This document shows positions 8,801-14,883 of a stretch of DNA of 24,685 nucleotides, piece after piece. A program made the position numbers and the translations under genes. The notes under the pieces were generated by a model that was not told where the DNA came from, made no database searches, and saw only the letters and a list, made by a program, of their open reading frames with translations. How positions within the stretch are numbered: the stretch's first letter is position 1; each line of letters begins with the position of its first letter. Source of the stretch: Bacteroidota bacterium (GTDB taxonomy: Bacteria > Bacteroidota > Bacteroidia > Flavobacteriales_F > PHOS-HE28); assembly GCA_963169595.1 (NCBI GenBank), contig CAUJFM010000142.1:1-24685 (forward strand). Direction: 5' to 3'.

Positions 8801-8846
8801 GCATCGCTATCGATGCCATAACGAGGGCCAGCAGGGTACGCCACAT
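5835..8846 (-). CDS. Reg_prop/Y_Y_Y sensor histidine kinase (HisKA_3 type)
   Basis: A 1003-residue membrane sensor kinase. MWRTLLALVMASIAMLAHG is a signal peptide. Residues about 25-650 carry degenerate repeats of the two-component-regulator propeller type (for example GALWIGTDRGVHRFDG, GAVWAATFGGAWRIDP, GLVWLASNYGLLRY), expected to build two seven-bladed periplasmic propellers. A Y_Y_Y beta domain follows (about 675-750: FTYAYRITRDG, LRPGEYVVDVRAES). One transmembrane segment lies near 764-782. A short coiled linker leads to the HisKA_3 dimerisation helix RIARDIHDGIGSGLTKI with phospho-acceptor His815, then a HATPase domain (N-box Asn923, DNGHGFD at 950, GANGLAN). Unlike the hybrid systems of gut Bacteroides it has no fused receiver or AraC domain; the receiver is the neighbouring NarL-type protein. 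Such propellers often sense glycans or other extracellular ligands; the ligand here is unknown. Confidence 0.95.
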   Translation of the reverse strand: MWRTLLALVMASIAMLAHGRSPHPFIRLNLPGIEDAVVRTAVVDRFGALWIGTDRGVHRFDGSRTETYLNDPLDSLSLPDDVVHQLVLAPDGAVWAATFGGAWRIDPLSGERIRLPLVHRSGRLRSYECMDLAWAPDGTLWAFCNRSGLARLKPGDDRLSTQGLPEVTMARGGHVGADGIVWLTDRLALLAYDPRSGSLVRYGFDHGGSTGPPKTLLLDVLPDVHDPNALWCTSWGLGLVRFDRRSGTFDQQTVRSWPLNDLVNITLHAVQRDRETWWCTMDGRLIEVAVTEGIVSDLPMPSDASVPDLTLLVELDGMGVLAGSPGAVHLHLPGREELQPVAATALSVNTHIAPATLDDGHWIVRFYADREIMHVDADGRLIERVPLPAEDRPYEVFRLKQDPRGLVWLASNYGLLRYRPGSGEVERVPVEEMGVGTSRPNVLDLHGGRDGAIWAALGQEGLLRCGPVDGSGHSFRPPVAGDGVAVQVIGIEQYDADHLLVDLGTDGPALFNMVTGAFELVRGPRSPKEHFRAITELLTDDAGRIYALSRSHGVIRVRRDADGAWSIERRWLPPERPYFESAVKDARGRLWLLTERTCYLLDPATDILVRLDALHGFAAVGRGLAQGHDGGILINSDGWKRVRAFDPLLHEARIMVREARSGSDALSLVALQADGLELPHTRSSIQLSFGVVALFEGDAFTYAYRITRDGAPGEWAALGRQRSFSLLDLRPGEYVVDVRAESPSSKPVEVQLRFVILPPWWARWWAIGTGALVAVLFVVLLTRMVLNRRHRTQVRELERERELEGVRMRIARDIHDGIGSGLTKITMLSRQMDPSAAPQAARIAEASTELVNELGEIVWTVDPRNDSFASFLAYVRSVLGRQFEDLQVELRADLRCADTDRDRTIGPELKRNILLVLKEAVSNALKHSGASQIDVQLHLDTVLAELVVRDNGHGFDPQRVREGANGLANFTKRAEALGGTALVMTGPDGTTVTLKVPIPPTNM

Positions 8847-8959
8847 TTACCCTGCTAAGCTACCTGCACCGCAGCTTGCCCGACCATACGGCCCAAGCAC
8901 TCGCGGACTTAGGCCCTGATGCGCTCGGACGACGCATCGCCAGTTAGACCAATGCTGCT

Positions 8960-8984
8960 CTGGATCCGGCCGTCAGGGATCCAG
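8960..8984 (-). terminator. Possible weak terminator hairpin over the ELWxDGT gene stop codon
   Basis: CTGGATCC (8960-8967) pairs perfectly with GGATCCAG (8977-8984) around a 9-nt loop that contains the stop codon (8973-8975) of the minus-strand gene. No clear T-run follows, so termination strength is doubtful. It lies between this gene and the kinase gene start at 8846. Confidence 0.4.
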
Positions 8985-9743
8985 AACAACATGGCCCGTC
9001 CGGACACGCGTTGCCGAAGCGATGCGAACCACATACGAACCTCCAGCCAGCCTATGCAGATCGATGTGCTGAAGTCCGGGCATCAACCTGCTCCGCAGGA
9101 TCGATCGGGCATCACTCGTGAACAGTTCGAGCACCGAGACTTCAGGCACCTCCACCCAGAAACCATCGCGACACGGATTCGGCCAGACCTCGAGGCTGCC
9201 GGCAATGGGCACACCCTCAACGATACTTGTACCCGGAAGTACCTGGATGCGATGCAACTCCTGCTTGGCGGGCATGGATTCTCCGCGCATATAAAGGAAG
9301 TCCCCCATCACAGTGAGATACGACGGATCGAAATGATTGATGCCCGGTGCTCGGTCCTGCACCAGATAGGTACCCTCCGCCGTTCCGTCACTGCGCCATA
9401 GTTCCTTTCCACCGATAGGCCCCCAAGCGCGATAGTAGAGCACCCCTCCTGCCACTACGGGAGCGGGATCATTCGGGCCCAGTACACCTCCGGGGCCGGG
9501 CCAGCTGTCCGCAACCTGGAAGGTACCTGCACTCGTGCCATCGGTCCGCCAGAGCTCTCCTTGGGCAACGAAATACAGTGCATCGCCGAGGACCACTCCA
9601 CGCTGACCATTGGCAACCAGCACATCCACATCATGGACCCGGACCACGGTCGAGGGTCCAGCCAAGCCAGCAGCGTATAGACCAATGCCTTCCACCCCGT
9701 CATTCGCAGCAAACAGCACAGAACCATTCAGGACGCCCAGAAA
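8973..9743 (-). pseudogene. ELWxDGT-repeat T9SS protein, C-terminal part after an in-frame stop
   Basis: This is the downstream part of the gene that begins at 10580, in the same reading frame and separated from it only by the TAA at 9744-9746. Directly after that codon the frame reads FLGVLNGSVLFAANDGVEG, an ordinary repeat unit of the same family, so nothing is missing. It then carries further repeats (GELWRTDGTSAGTFQVAD, KELWRSDGTAEGTYLV) and a T9SS sorting domain starting at SLEVWPNPC and ending in SYVVRIA. The only early start is a GTG at 9719, which would give a protein with no signal peptide that could not reach the T9SS. As it stands this part is probably not made as a working secreted protein unless the stop is read through or is a sequence error. 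Confidence 0.75.
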
Positions 9744-10580
9744 TTAAGGACTCGAACCACCGAAGCCGGGTGCGATATCCTCCAACAAGGACGTTCCATC
9801 CAATGTGCCGTCAGTGACCCAGGGCTCGCTCCCATGCACACCATCATTGGCGGCGAACATCGCCCTTCCATCTCCCAGCGGCATGAATCCCGCGGAAGTG
9901 GAGGTGCCCGTTCCCGGATTGATGTCCTTGATCAGACCGATCGCATCATCGGTCATGTAATAGGGCTCGGTGTCAGTGCCATCAGGATAATTCTCCGTTG
10001 CAGCAAAGACCAGTGCTCCTCCCACATTGACCGGGGTGCCACCCATGTAAAGACCCGCCGAGCTGCGTGGATAGGTACCATCCGAGGTGCCATCAGAGAC
10101 CCATACCTGCCATGTTATACCGTTAAATGCACGGAATACTAAACGACCATTCATTTCAACCAACCCGGCCAAGTTCGATGTCTGGGTACCCGATGCGATA
10201 TCCTTCACCAGGAACGTCCCGTCCTCGGTACCATCGGTCCGCCACAGCTCAGTCCCGCTCACACCATCGTCAGCGCGAAAGAACAACAGTCCATTCGCTG
10301 ATGTGAACTGTGGACCGGTTGGTATGCTGCCTTCTGGACCGGGGCGGATATCCTTGAGCATAACGGTTCCCACCTCCGTACCATCGGACCTCCAAAGCTC
10401 CTGACCGTGCTCGGGCGTCTCACTGACGAAATACAACACCCCCTCATGGACACACAGATTGCGGGGATAGGCTGTGTTGATATCAACGGTAAAATCAGAT
10501 CCCCAATCCTTGACCAGGGTGATCTGTGCGATGCATATGGCTGCGGCCAAGAAACTGACCGCAGAGGCTATGGTTCTCAT
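9744..10580 (-). CDS. ELWxDGT-repeat secreted protein, N-terminal part ending at a premature stop
   Basis: 278 residues: signal peptide MRTIASAVSFLAAAICIAQ, then five repeats of about 45-60 residues with the ELWxDGT signature (GQELWRSDGTEVGTVMLKDI, GTELWRTDGTEDGTFLVKDI, more degenerate VWVSDGTSDGTY, EPYYMTDD, EPWVTDGTLDGTS). These repeats are common in large secreted Bacteroidota proteins and probably form a beta-propeller; no enzyme function is known. The frame ends at TAA (9744-9746) inside the linker after DIAPGFGGSSP, where other units run straight into the next repeat. Without the stop the protein would be 535 residues, with eight or nine repeats and a T9SS domain. The start at 10580 is the ATG that opens the signal peptide; an earlier ATG in the frame would bury it. 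Confidence 0.75.
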   Translation of the reverse strand: MRTIASAVSFLAAAICIAQITLVKDWGSDFTVDINTAYPRNLCVHEGVLYFVSETPEHGQELWRSDGTEVGTVMLKDIRPGPEGSIPTGPQFTSANGLLFFRADDGVSGTELWRTDGTEDGTFLVKDIASGTQTSNLAGLVEMNGRLVFRAFNGITWQVWVSDGTSDGTYPRSSAGLYMGGTPVNVGGALVFAATENYPDGTDTEPYYMTDDAIGLIKDINPGTGTSTSAGFMPLGDGRAMFAANDGVHGSEPWVTDGTLDGTSLLEDIAPGFGGSSP

Positions 10581-10654
10581 GTTCACCTGTTTTTGATGTT
10601 CAAAAGTGGTAAAGTCAACCGCATCAGCGACTAACATGAAAGTGGGTGTCCCTT

Positions 10655-10672
10655 GGAAGCCACGTGGCTTCC
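10655..10672. repeat. 18-bp perfect palindrome upstream of a truncated gene
   Basis: GGAAGCCACGTGGCTTCC is a perfect loopless palindrome in the gap between the divergent ELWxDGT gene (start 10580) and the truncated ThuA gene. Perfect palindromes of this size suit a dimeric DNA-binding protein better than a terminator. It is close to the point where ThuA homology is lost, so it could instead mark a rearrangement junction. Confidence 0.5.
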
Positions 10673-10682
10673 GCCCAACTGA

Positions 10683-11171
10683 AGTTTCGGTCGACATGGG
10701 CCCAACATCGCGGAGCTGCTCCGCGTGGAACAGACTTTGGGACCGAACGGCCAGGTGAATAGCTACGATGTGCCGCGTCCCATGAGCTGGTATCGTGTGC
10801 TGGCCAGTGGCTCACGCGTATTCTACACGGCGCTGGGACATGCACATAGCAACTACACCAGCGATATGCTCTTCCGCGTGCACATCAGGGATGCGCTGGC
10901 ATGGCTGATGGAGGGAACCACTGGCGTGAGCACGAACGATGGCGGAACCACACTGCAGGCATTTCCCAACCCTGCTTCGGACCATTTGATGATCGTGACC
11001 GATGCATCACGGGTCGGTACAGTACTGAACGTGTTGGATGCCACGGGGCGTATCGTACTGGATGTCACGATCACCAGCGAACGAACGATGATCGCCGTGA
11101 ACGACCTTCCCTCAGGCCCCTATCTGCTCAGGGCAACGGACGCCTCTGTACCGGTCCGGATCATCCGGTAA
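10683..11171 (+). pseudogene. 5'-truncated ThuA-like domain protein with T9SS sorting domain
   Basis: The frame is open from 10683 after an in-frame TGA at 10680-10682, and the only early start is a GTG at 10725. The protein begins inside a recognisable ThuA (trehalose-utilisation-type, class-I glutamine-amidotransferase-like) domain: SWYRVLASGSRVFYTALGHAH, then FRVHIRDALAWLM is the classic last strand and helix of that fold. About the first two thirds of the domain and any signal peptide are missing. Next comes a T9SS type A sorting domain (QAFPNPASDHLMIV, LDATGRIV, SGPYLLRATD) ending at a normal stop. With no signal peptide the product could not use the T9SS, so I call it a relic. The tail is intact and uninterrupted, so the truncation may be fairly recent. 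Confidence 0.7.
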
Positions 11172-11216
11172 GTACATTCGGCATGCCAGTGCACATGGTC
11201 CCAGGCATATGACCTG

Positions 11217-11231
11217 TCCCGTGAAGCGGGA
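11217..11231. terminator. Short hairpin between converging genes
   Basis: TCCCG (11217-11221) pairs with CGGGA (11227-11231) around a 5-nt loop, in the 72-nt gap between the ThuA relic (stop 11171) and typA (stop 11244). The stem is short and there is no T-run, so support is weak. Confidence 0.3.
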
Positions 11232-11243
11232 TGATCACCTGGC

Positions 11244-13061
11244 TCAGGCCTCCTGGAACTTCTTCGCCGCGCGCTTCCGCTCGTTCTCGTCCAGCAGGAT
11301 CTTGCGGATCCGCAGGCTCTTCGGCGTCACCTCCAGGTACTCATCCTCGGCGATGTACTCCATGCACTCCTCAAGGCTGAACTTGACGGCAGGCGCGATG
11401 TTCAGCTTTTCGTCGGTGCCGCTGGCGCGCATGTTGGTGAGCTTCTTGGTGCGCACCACGTTCACCACCAGTTCCTCCCCGGGCTTCGGGCTTTCGCCGA
11501 TCACCTGGCCCACGTAGATATCCTCTCCGGGATCCACGAAGAACTTGCCTCGGTCCTGCAGCTTGTCGATGGCGTAGGGCACCACGGCACCCATTTCTCC
11601 ACTGACAATGCAACCCGGGCGCGGTGCCTGGATCTGGCCCTTGAACGGCTCGTAGCCCTTGAACCGGTGGGCGACGATGGCCTCGCCCTCCGTGGCGGTG
11701 AGCAGGGTGTTCCTCAGGCCGATGATACCCCGAGCGGGAATGCTGAATTCGAGGACCGTACGGTCGCTCTTCTGCTCGATGTTGAGGATCTCGCCCTTGC
11801 GTCGCGTTACGTGGTCGATCACGCGGCTGCTGAACTGCTCGGGCACCTGAACGGTGAGGTGTTCGATGGGCTCGTGGCGTTGGCCGTCCACCTCCTTGTA
11901 CAGCACCTGCGGTTGGCCCAGCTGGAACTCATAGCCCTCACGGCGCATGGTCTCCACCAGGATGCTGAGGTGCAGGATACCACGGCCGAAGACCAACAGG
12001 CGGTCCGGGCTCTCGGTCTCCTTGATGCGCATGGCCAGGTTCTTCTCGATCTCCTTGAAGAGGCGGTCGCGCACGTGGCGGCTGGTGACGAACTGGCCTT
12101 CCTTGCCGAAGAAGGGCGAGTTGTTGATGGTGAAGAGCATGCTCATGGTGGGCTCGTCCACCTTGAAGCGCGGCAGACCCTCGGGTTTCTCCGCATCGGC
12201 CACGGTGTCGCCGATGTCGAAGTTCTCCAGTCCCATCAGGGCCACGATCTCACCGCAGCCCACTTCGTGCTTCACCTTCTCCTTGCCGAGGCCTTCGAAG
12301 ACCATCAGTTCCTTCACCTGGCCTTTCTGCTGGGTGCCGTCGTTCTTCACGAGGGTCACCTGCTGGCCGGGCTTGATGGAGCCGCGGGTGATGCGTCCCA
12401 CCGCGATCCGGCCCTGGAAGCTGCTGTAGTCGAGGCTGGTGATGCGCATCTGCAGGGTGCCCTCCACCTGCTTGGGAGCGGGCACCTTGTCCAGGATCAC
12501 ATCCAGCAGGTAGCTCACATCCTCCGTGGGGGTCTTGGGGTCGGGTCCCATCCAGCCTCCCTTGCCCGAGCCATAGACCACCGGGAAGTCCAGTTGGTCC
12601 TCGTTGGCATCGAGGGCGAACATCAGGTCGAACACAGCCTCGTGCACCTCCTCGGGCGTGCAGTTCGGCTTGTCCACCTTGTTGATCACCACCACCGGCT
12701 TCAGGCCCAGTTCGATGGCCTTGCCCAGCACGAACCGCGTCTGCGGCATGGGCCCTTCGAAGGCGTCCACCAGCAGGATCACGCCATCGGCCATGTTGAG
12801 CACGCGCTCCACCTCGCCGCCGAAATCGCTGTGGCCAGGGGTGTCGATGATGTTGATCTTCACATCCTTGTAACGGACGCTCACGTTCTTGCTGAGGATG
12901 GTGATCCCGCGCTCACGCTCCAGGTCGTTGTTGTCCAGGAGGAGCTCCTTCACCTCCTCGTTCACTCGGAAGAGCTGGCACTGATGGAGGATCTTATCCA
13001 CCAGGGTGGTCTTCCCGTGGTCGACGTGGGCGATGATGGCGATATTGCGCAGCGGGGTCAT
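11244..13061 (-). CDS. typA: Ribosome-associated translational GTPase TypA/BipA
   Basis: A 605-residue GTPase of full family length. It has all the nucleotide motifs: G1 AHVDHGKTT (residues 11-19), G2 ERGITI, G3 DTPGHSDF and G4 NKVDKP, followed by an EF-Tu-like domain II (GRIAVGRITRGSIKPG) and the EF-G-like domains III and V. The C-terminal BipA-specific region includes RGIIGLRNTLLTAT and closes with a Lys/Arg-rich tail. BipA binds the ribosome and helps large-subunit assembly and growth under stress, especially in the cold. The gene stands alone; a TAnnTTTG-type promoter element lies 23 nt before the start. No odd residues were seen. Confidence 0.98.
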   Translation of the reverse strand: MTPLRNIAIIAHVDHGKTTLVDKILHQCQLFRVNEEVKELLLDNNDLERERGITILSKNVSVRYKDVKINIIDTPGHSDFGGEVERVLNMADGVILLVDAFEGPMPQTRFVLGKAIELGLKPVVVINKVDKPNCTPEEVHEAVFDLMFALDANEDQLDFPVVYGSGKGGWMGPDPKTPTEDVSYLLDVILDKVPAPKQVEGTLQMRITSLDYSSFQGRIAVGRITRGSIKPGQQVTLVKNDGTQQKGQVKELMVFEGLGKEKVKHEVGCGEIVALMGLENFDIGDTVADAEKPEGLPRFKVDEPTMSMLFTINNSPFFGKEGQFVTSRHVRDRLFKEIEKNLAMRIKETESPDRLLVFGRGILHLSILVETMRREGYEFQLGQPQVLYKEVDGQRHEPIEHLTVQVPEQFSSRVIDHVTRRKGEILNIEQKSDRTVLEFSIPARGIIGLRNTLLTATEGEAIVAHRFKGYEPFKGQIQAPRPGCIVSGEMGAVVPYAIDKLQDRGKFFVDPGEDIYVGQVIGESPKPGEELVVNVVRTKKLTNMRASGTDEKLNIAPAVKFSLEECMEYIAEDEYLEVTPKSLRIRKILLDENERKRAAKKFQEA

Positions 13062-13083
13062 GAGGCGGCCGGAAAAAGGCCCG

Positions 13084-13091
13084 CAAAGGTA
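13084..13091 (-). promoter_or_regulatory. Bacteroidota-type -7 box for typA
   Basis: TACCTTTG on the minus strand matches the Bacteroidota sigma-A -7 consensus TAnnTTTG. It lies 23 nt upstream of the typA start codon, giving a short leader. I see no clear -33 TTG partner. Confidence 0.6.
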
Positions 13092-13147
13092 CGGTTCCTT
13101 CCGGGATAAGGGCCTGATGCAGATATTCGCAGCGTATCCGACGTCCC

Positions 13148-13741
13148 ATGCGCCCTCACCTCATCCTTCTACCCGCCTTATCCATCCTGGCTTTCGCCTG
13201 CGGCAGCTCCCCCACCAACAACATGGTCGATGGGCCGCCGGTGGTGCTGGCCGGGGCGCTCACCGTGGGCACAGGTGGTGTGGCCCTGGTGGATTGCGAT
13301 CGCCGCGCCTTCGTTCTGACGGGTTCCCTGCGCGATTCCATCCTGCAGCAGTTCCACGGAGCGGCATCGCTGCCTGAAGGACAGAGACCATGGATCACGG
13401 TGGAGGCCACGGACTCCACCTTTTCCGCAGGCAAGGTGACCGACATGAAAAAGCAGGGGCCCTGCCTGATGGACCTGCCCGGCACCTATGCCATGGAGCC
13501 TGTACAGGACGACCAGCTCGTGGCCAAGGTGCATCTGGATGTTTCCGGCATTTTCAGTCTGGCGGTGGCGCCCGGGGATGGCTCCCGGAAGGACCTTACC
13601 GGTTCATGGACCCGGGTCGAGAACGGGGTGCTGCTGCAGGGCGAGGACCAGAAACTGCTGCTCCGCATCGTGCACCCCGATGCCCTTGTGCTGGAGGATA
13701 CCATCCCGTTCGGGCAGGCGCTGCGCATGACTCGCCGCTGA
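13148..13741 (+). CDS. NlpE-like lipoprotein, possibly with its two halves in swapped order
   Basis: A 197-residue lipoprotein: short signal MRPHLILLPALSILAFAC with lipid attachment at Cys18. Residues about 38-85 (VALVDCDRRAFVLTGSL to PWITVEA) look like the C-terminal OB-like domain of NlpE-type lipoproteins, where a DC pair is followed by a pattern ending in VxVEG. Residues about 110-190 (GTYAMEP, FSLAVAPGDGSRKDLTGSW, LLLRIVHPDALVLED) resemble the N-terminal NlpE beta barrel, but the copper-linked CADC motif is not present. NlpE family proteins sit in the outer membrane and report on envelope stress or copper. The assignment rests on pattern only and may be wrong; lipoprotein status is firm. 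It is divergent from typA and upstream of tRNA-Arg. Confidence 0.6.
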   Translation: MRPHLILLPALSILAFACGSSPTNNMVDGPPVVLAGALTVGTGGVALVDCDRRAFVLTGSLRDSILQQFHGAASLPEGQRPWITVEATDSTFSAGKVTDMKKQGPCLMDLPGTYAMEPVQDDQLVAKVHLDVSGIFSLAVAPGDGSRKDLTGSWTRVENGVLLQGEDQKLLLRIVHPDALVLEDTIPFGQALRMTRR

Positions 13742-13745
13742 TCGC

Positions 13746-13778
13746 TTGGAGCGGCCATCGATCATTCGACTATCTTTG
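13746..13778 (+). promoter_or_regulatory. Bacteroidota-type promoter for tRNA-Arg
   Basis: A -33 TTG (13746-13748) and a -7 TATCTTTG (13771-13778), matching TAnnTTTG, are separated by 22 nt. The -7 box ends 30 nt before the tRNA, leaving room for a short 5' leader. The -33 element overlaps the end of the NlpE-like gene. Confidence 0.7.
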
Positions 13779-13808
13779 CCGCCCCTTGCCAACGCGCAGG
13801 GAAGCACC

Positions 13809-13882
13809 GGCCCCGTAGTTCAATTGGATAGAATGACAGATTCCGGTTCTGTTGGTTGCAGGTTCGAGTCCTGCCGGGGTCA
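13809..13882 (+). tRNA. tRNA-Arg (anticodon CCG)
   Basis: A 74-nt tRNA with all four arms. The acceptor stem GGCCCCG (13809-13815) pairs with CGGGGTC (13875-13881), with discriminator A at 13882. The D-arm begins GTTC. The anticodon stem ACAGA/TCTGT encloses the loop TTCCGGT with anticodon CCG at 13843-13845, decoding CGG. The T-arm is GCAGG-TTCGAGT-CCTGC. The CCA end is not encoded. Its own promoter and terminator flank it. Confidence 0.97.
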
Positions 13883-13887
13883 CTGAG

Positions 13888-13911
13888 GAAAGCGTCCGAA
13901 AGGGCGCTTTC
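13888..13911 (+). terminator. Intrinsic terminator after tRNA-Arg
   Basis: GAAAGCGTCC and GGGCGCTTTC form a 10-bp stem (one G-U pair) closed by a GAAA tetraloop of the stable GNRA class, then GCATTTT. It begins 5 nt after the tRNA. Confidence 0.85.
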
Positions 13912-13965
13912 GCATTTTCAGGCGTTCCCGATCGTTTGGTCGGACAAGCCGCCGAACTTCGCCCC

Positions 13966-14328
13966 ATGCGCATCGACAAGTTCCTCTGGTGCGTGCGCCT
14001 CTTCAAGACGCGCAGCCTGGCCACGGACGCGATCAAGCGGGAGCAGGTGATGCTCAATGGCCGCATCGTGAAGCCCTCGGCGGAGGTGAAGCCCGGTGAC
14101 GTGTTCGCGCTGCGGGAACCACCGATCTGGCGGAGCTGGACCATCACGGCCATTCCTGCGGCGCGCATGGGAGCCAAGCTGGTGCCCGACCTCATCACGG
14201 AGTGCACCTCCTTCGCCGATCTGGAGAAGCTGGAGATCGCCCGCATGGCCCGCGCCCAGCATCGCCCCGCCGGTGAAGGCCGCCCCACCAAGCGCGACCG
14301 CCGCGATATGGAGCGCTTTCTCGATTGA
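13966..14328 (+). CDS. hslR: S4-domain RNA-binding protein, Hsp15 (HslR)-like
   Basis: A 120-residue protein. Residues 1 to about 60 are an S4 RNA-binding domain (MRIDKFLWCVRLFKTRSLA, then VMLNGRIVKPSAEVKPGD), and the C-terminal half is basic, with GRPTKRDRRDMERFL at the end as in Hsp15 proteins. In Escherichia coli Hsp15 binds the 50S subunit carrying a stalled peptidyl-tRNA and helps recycle it. The start at 13966 is chosen because MRIDK is the canonical S4 beginning; an open frame upstream runs back into tRNA-Arg and is meaningless. It follows the tRNA terminator, so it needs its own promoter; I see only poor matches. Confidence 0.9.
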   Translation: MRIDKFLWCVRLFKTRSLATDAIKREQVMLNGRIVKPSAEVKPGDVFALREPPIWRSWTITAIPAARMGAKLVPDLITECTSFADLEKLEIARMARAQHRPAGEGRPTKRDRRDMERFLD

Positions 14329-14403
14329 GCGCACGATCCTGGATGTCAGTGTCCTGCATTGACCGGACCATCCGCCGGGAGATCGCGTGCTACCTTTCAG
14401 CCC

Positions 14404-14763
14404 ATGCAATTGCTCATCCGCCTCATCATCACCACCATCGCCGTGCTCATCACGGACCTGATCCTGCCCGGTGTGCATGCCGATGACTTCGTGACCGGTC
14501 TGCTGGTCGCGGTGGTGCTCGGCCTGCTCAACACCTTCCTGAAGCCCTTGCTCATCCTGCTGACCCTTCCGGTCACCGTGGTGACCATGGGCCTCTTCCT
14601 GCTGGTGATCAACGCGGGGATGGTGCTGCTGGCCTCCCGGATCGTGCCCGGCTTCGTGGTCGAGAGCTTCTGGTGGGCCCTGGGCTTCAGCATCGTGCTC
14701 TCCATCGTACAGGGCTTCCTGCAGGCGCTGGATCGCCAGCCGAATGACCGACGGCCGGGGTAG
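14404..14763 (+). CDS. Small membrane protein of the phage-holin-4-2/YvlD family
   Basis: A 119-residue protein with four hydrophobic segments (about 3-20, 30-52, 56-78 and 86-106) and the family pattern LLVAVVLGLLNTFLKPLLILLTLPV, in which the NxxxKPxL block is diagnostic, followed by VTMGLFLLVINAGMVLL. Although called phage holin family, it is a common chromosomal inner-membrane protein in many bacteria, and no phage genes are near. The function is unknown. The tail after ALDR (QPNDRRPG) differs from that of the orphan copy at 16530-16616. A near-match -7 box TACCTTTC ends only 5 nt before the ATG, so the mRNA may be nearly leaderless. Confidence 0.85.
   Translation: MQLLIRLIITTIAVLITDLILPGVHADDFVTGLLVAVVLGLLNTFLKPLLILLTLPVTVVTMGLFLLVINAGMVLLASRIVPGFVVESFWWALGFSIVLSIVQGFLQALDRQPNDRRPG
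14677..14736 (+). repeat. 60-bp direct repeat, copy 1 (end of holin-like gene)
   Basis: This segment encodes ALGFSIVLSIVQGFLQALDR, the C-terminal helix of the holin-like gene. It recurs in the same orientation at 16530-16589 with three mismatches in 60 nt, all synonymous (CTG/TTG Leu, GTA/GTG Val, GAT/GAC Asp). Confidence 0.9.
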
Positions 14764-14883
14764 ACCCTTTACGGGGTATCCCATCGGATGGGCCTTGTAA
14801 ATGAGATGCATCGCGTTCGGTCATCCTGGCCCGCGATCGACCTATTTTCGGGAGCAGAACGTACATCATCACACGACGTGGTC

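Noticed and set aside
9719..9746. Frameshift in the ELWxDGT gene
   Set aside because: Both halves are in the same phase, so the interruption is a stop codon, not an indel.
11667..13109. Plus-strand open frame of 480 codons
   Set aside because: Antisense to typA, a certain gene; explained by third-position GC bias.
14404..14763. Holin-like gene as evidence of a prophage
   Set aside because: No phage structural, lysis or integrase genes are near. This family is common on chromosomes.
14780..14792. CCCAT-CGG-ATGGG as terminator of the holin-like gene
   Set aside because: Only five pairs with a 3-nt loop and no T-run; too weak to call.
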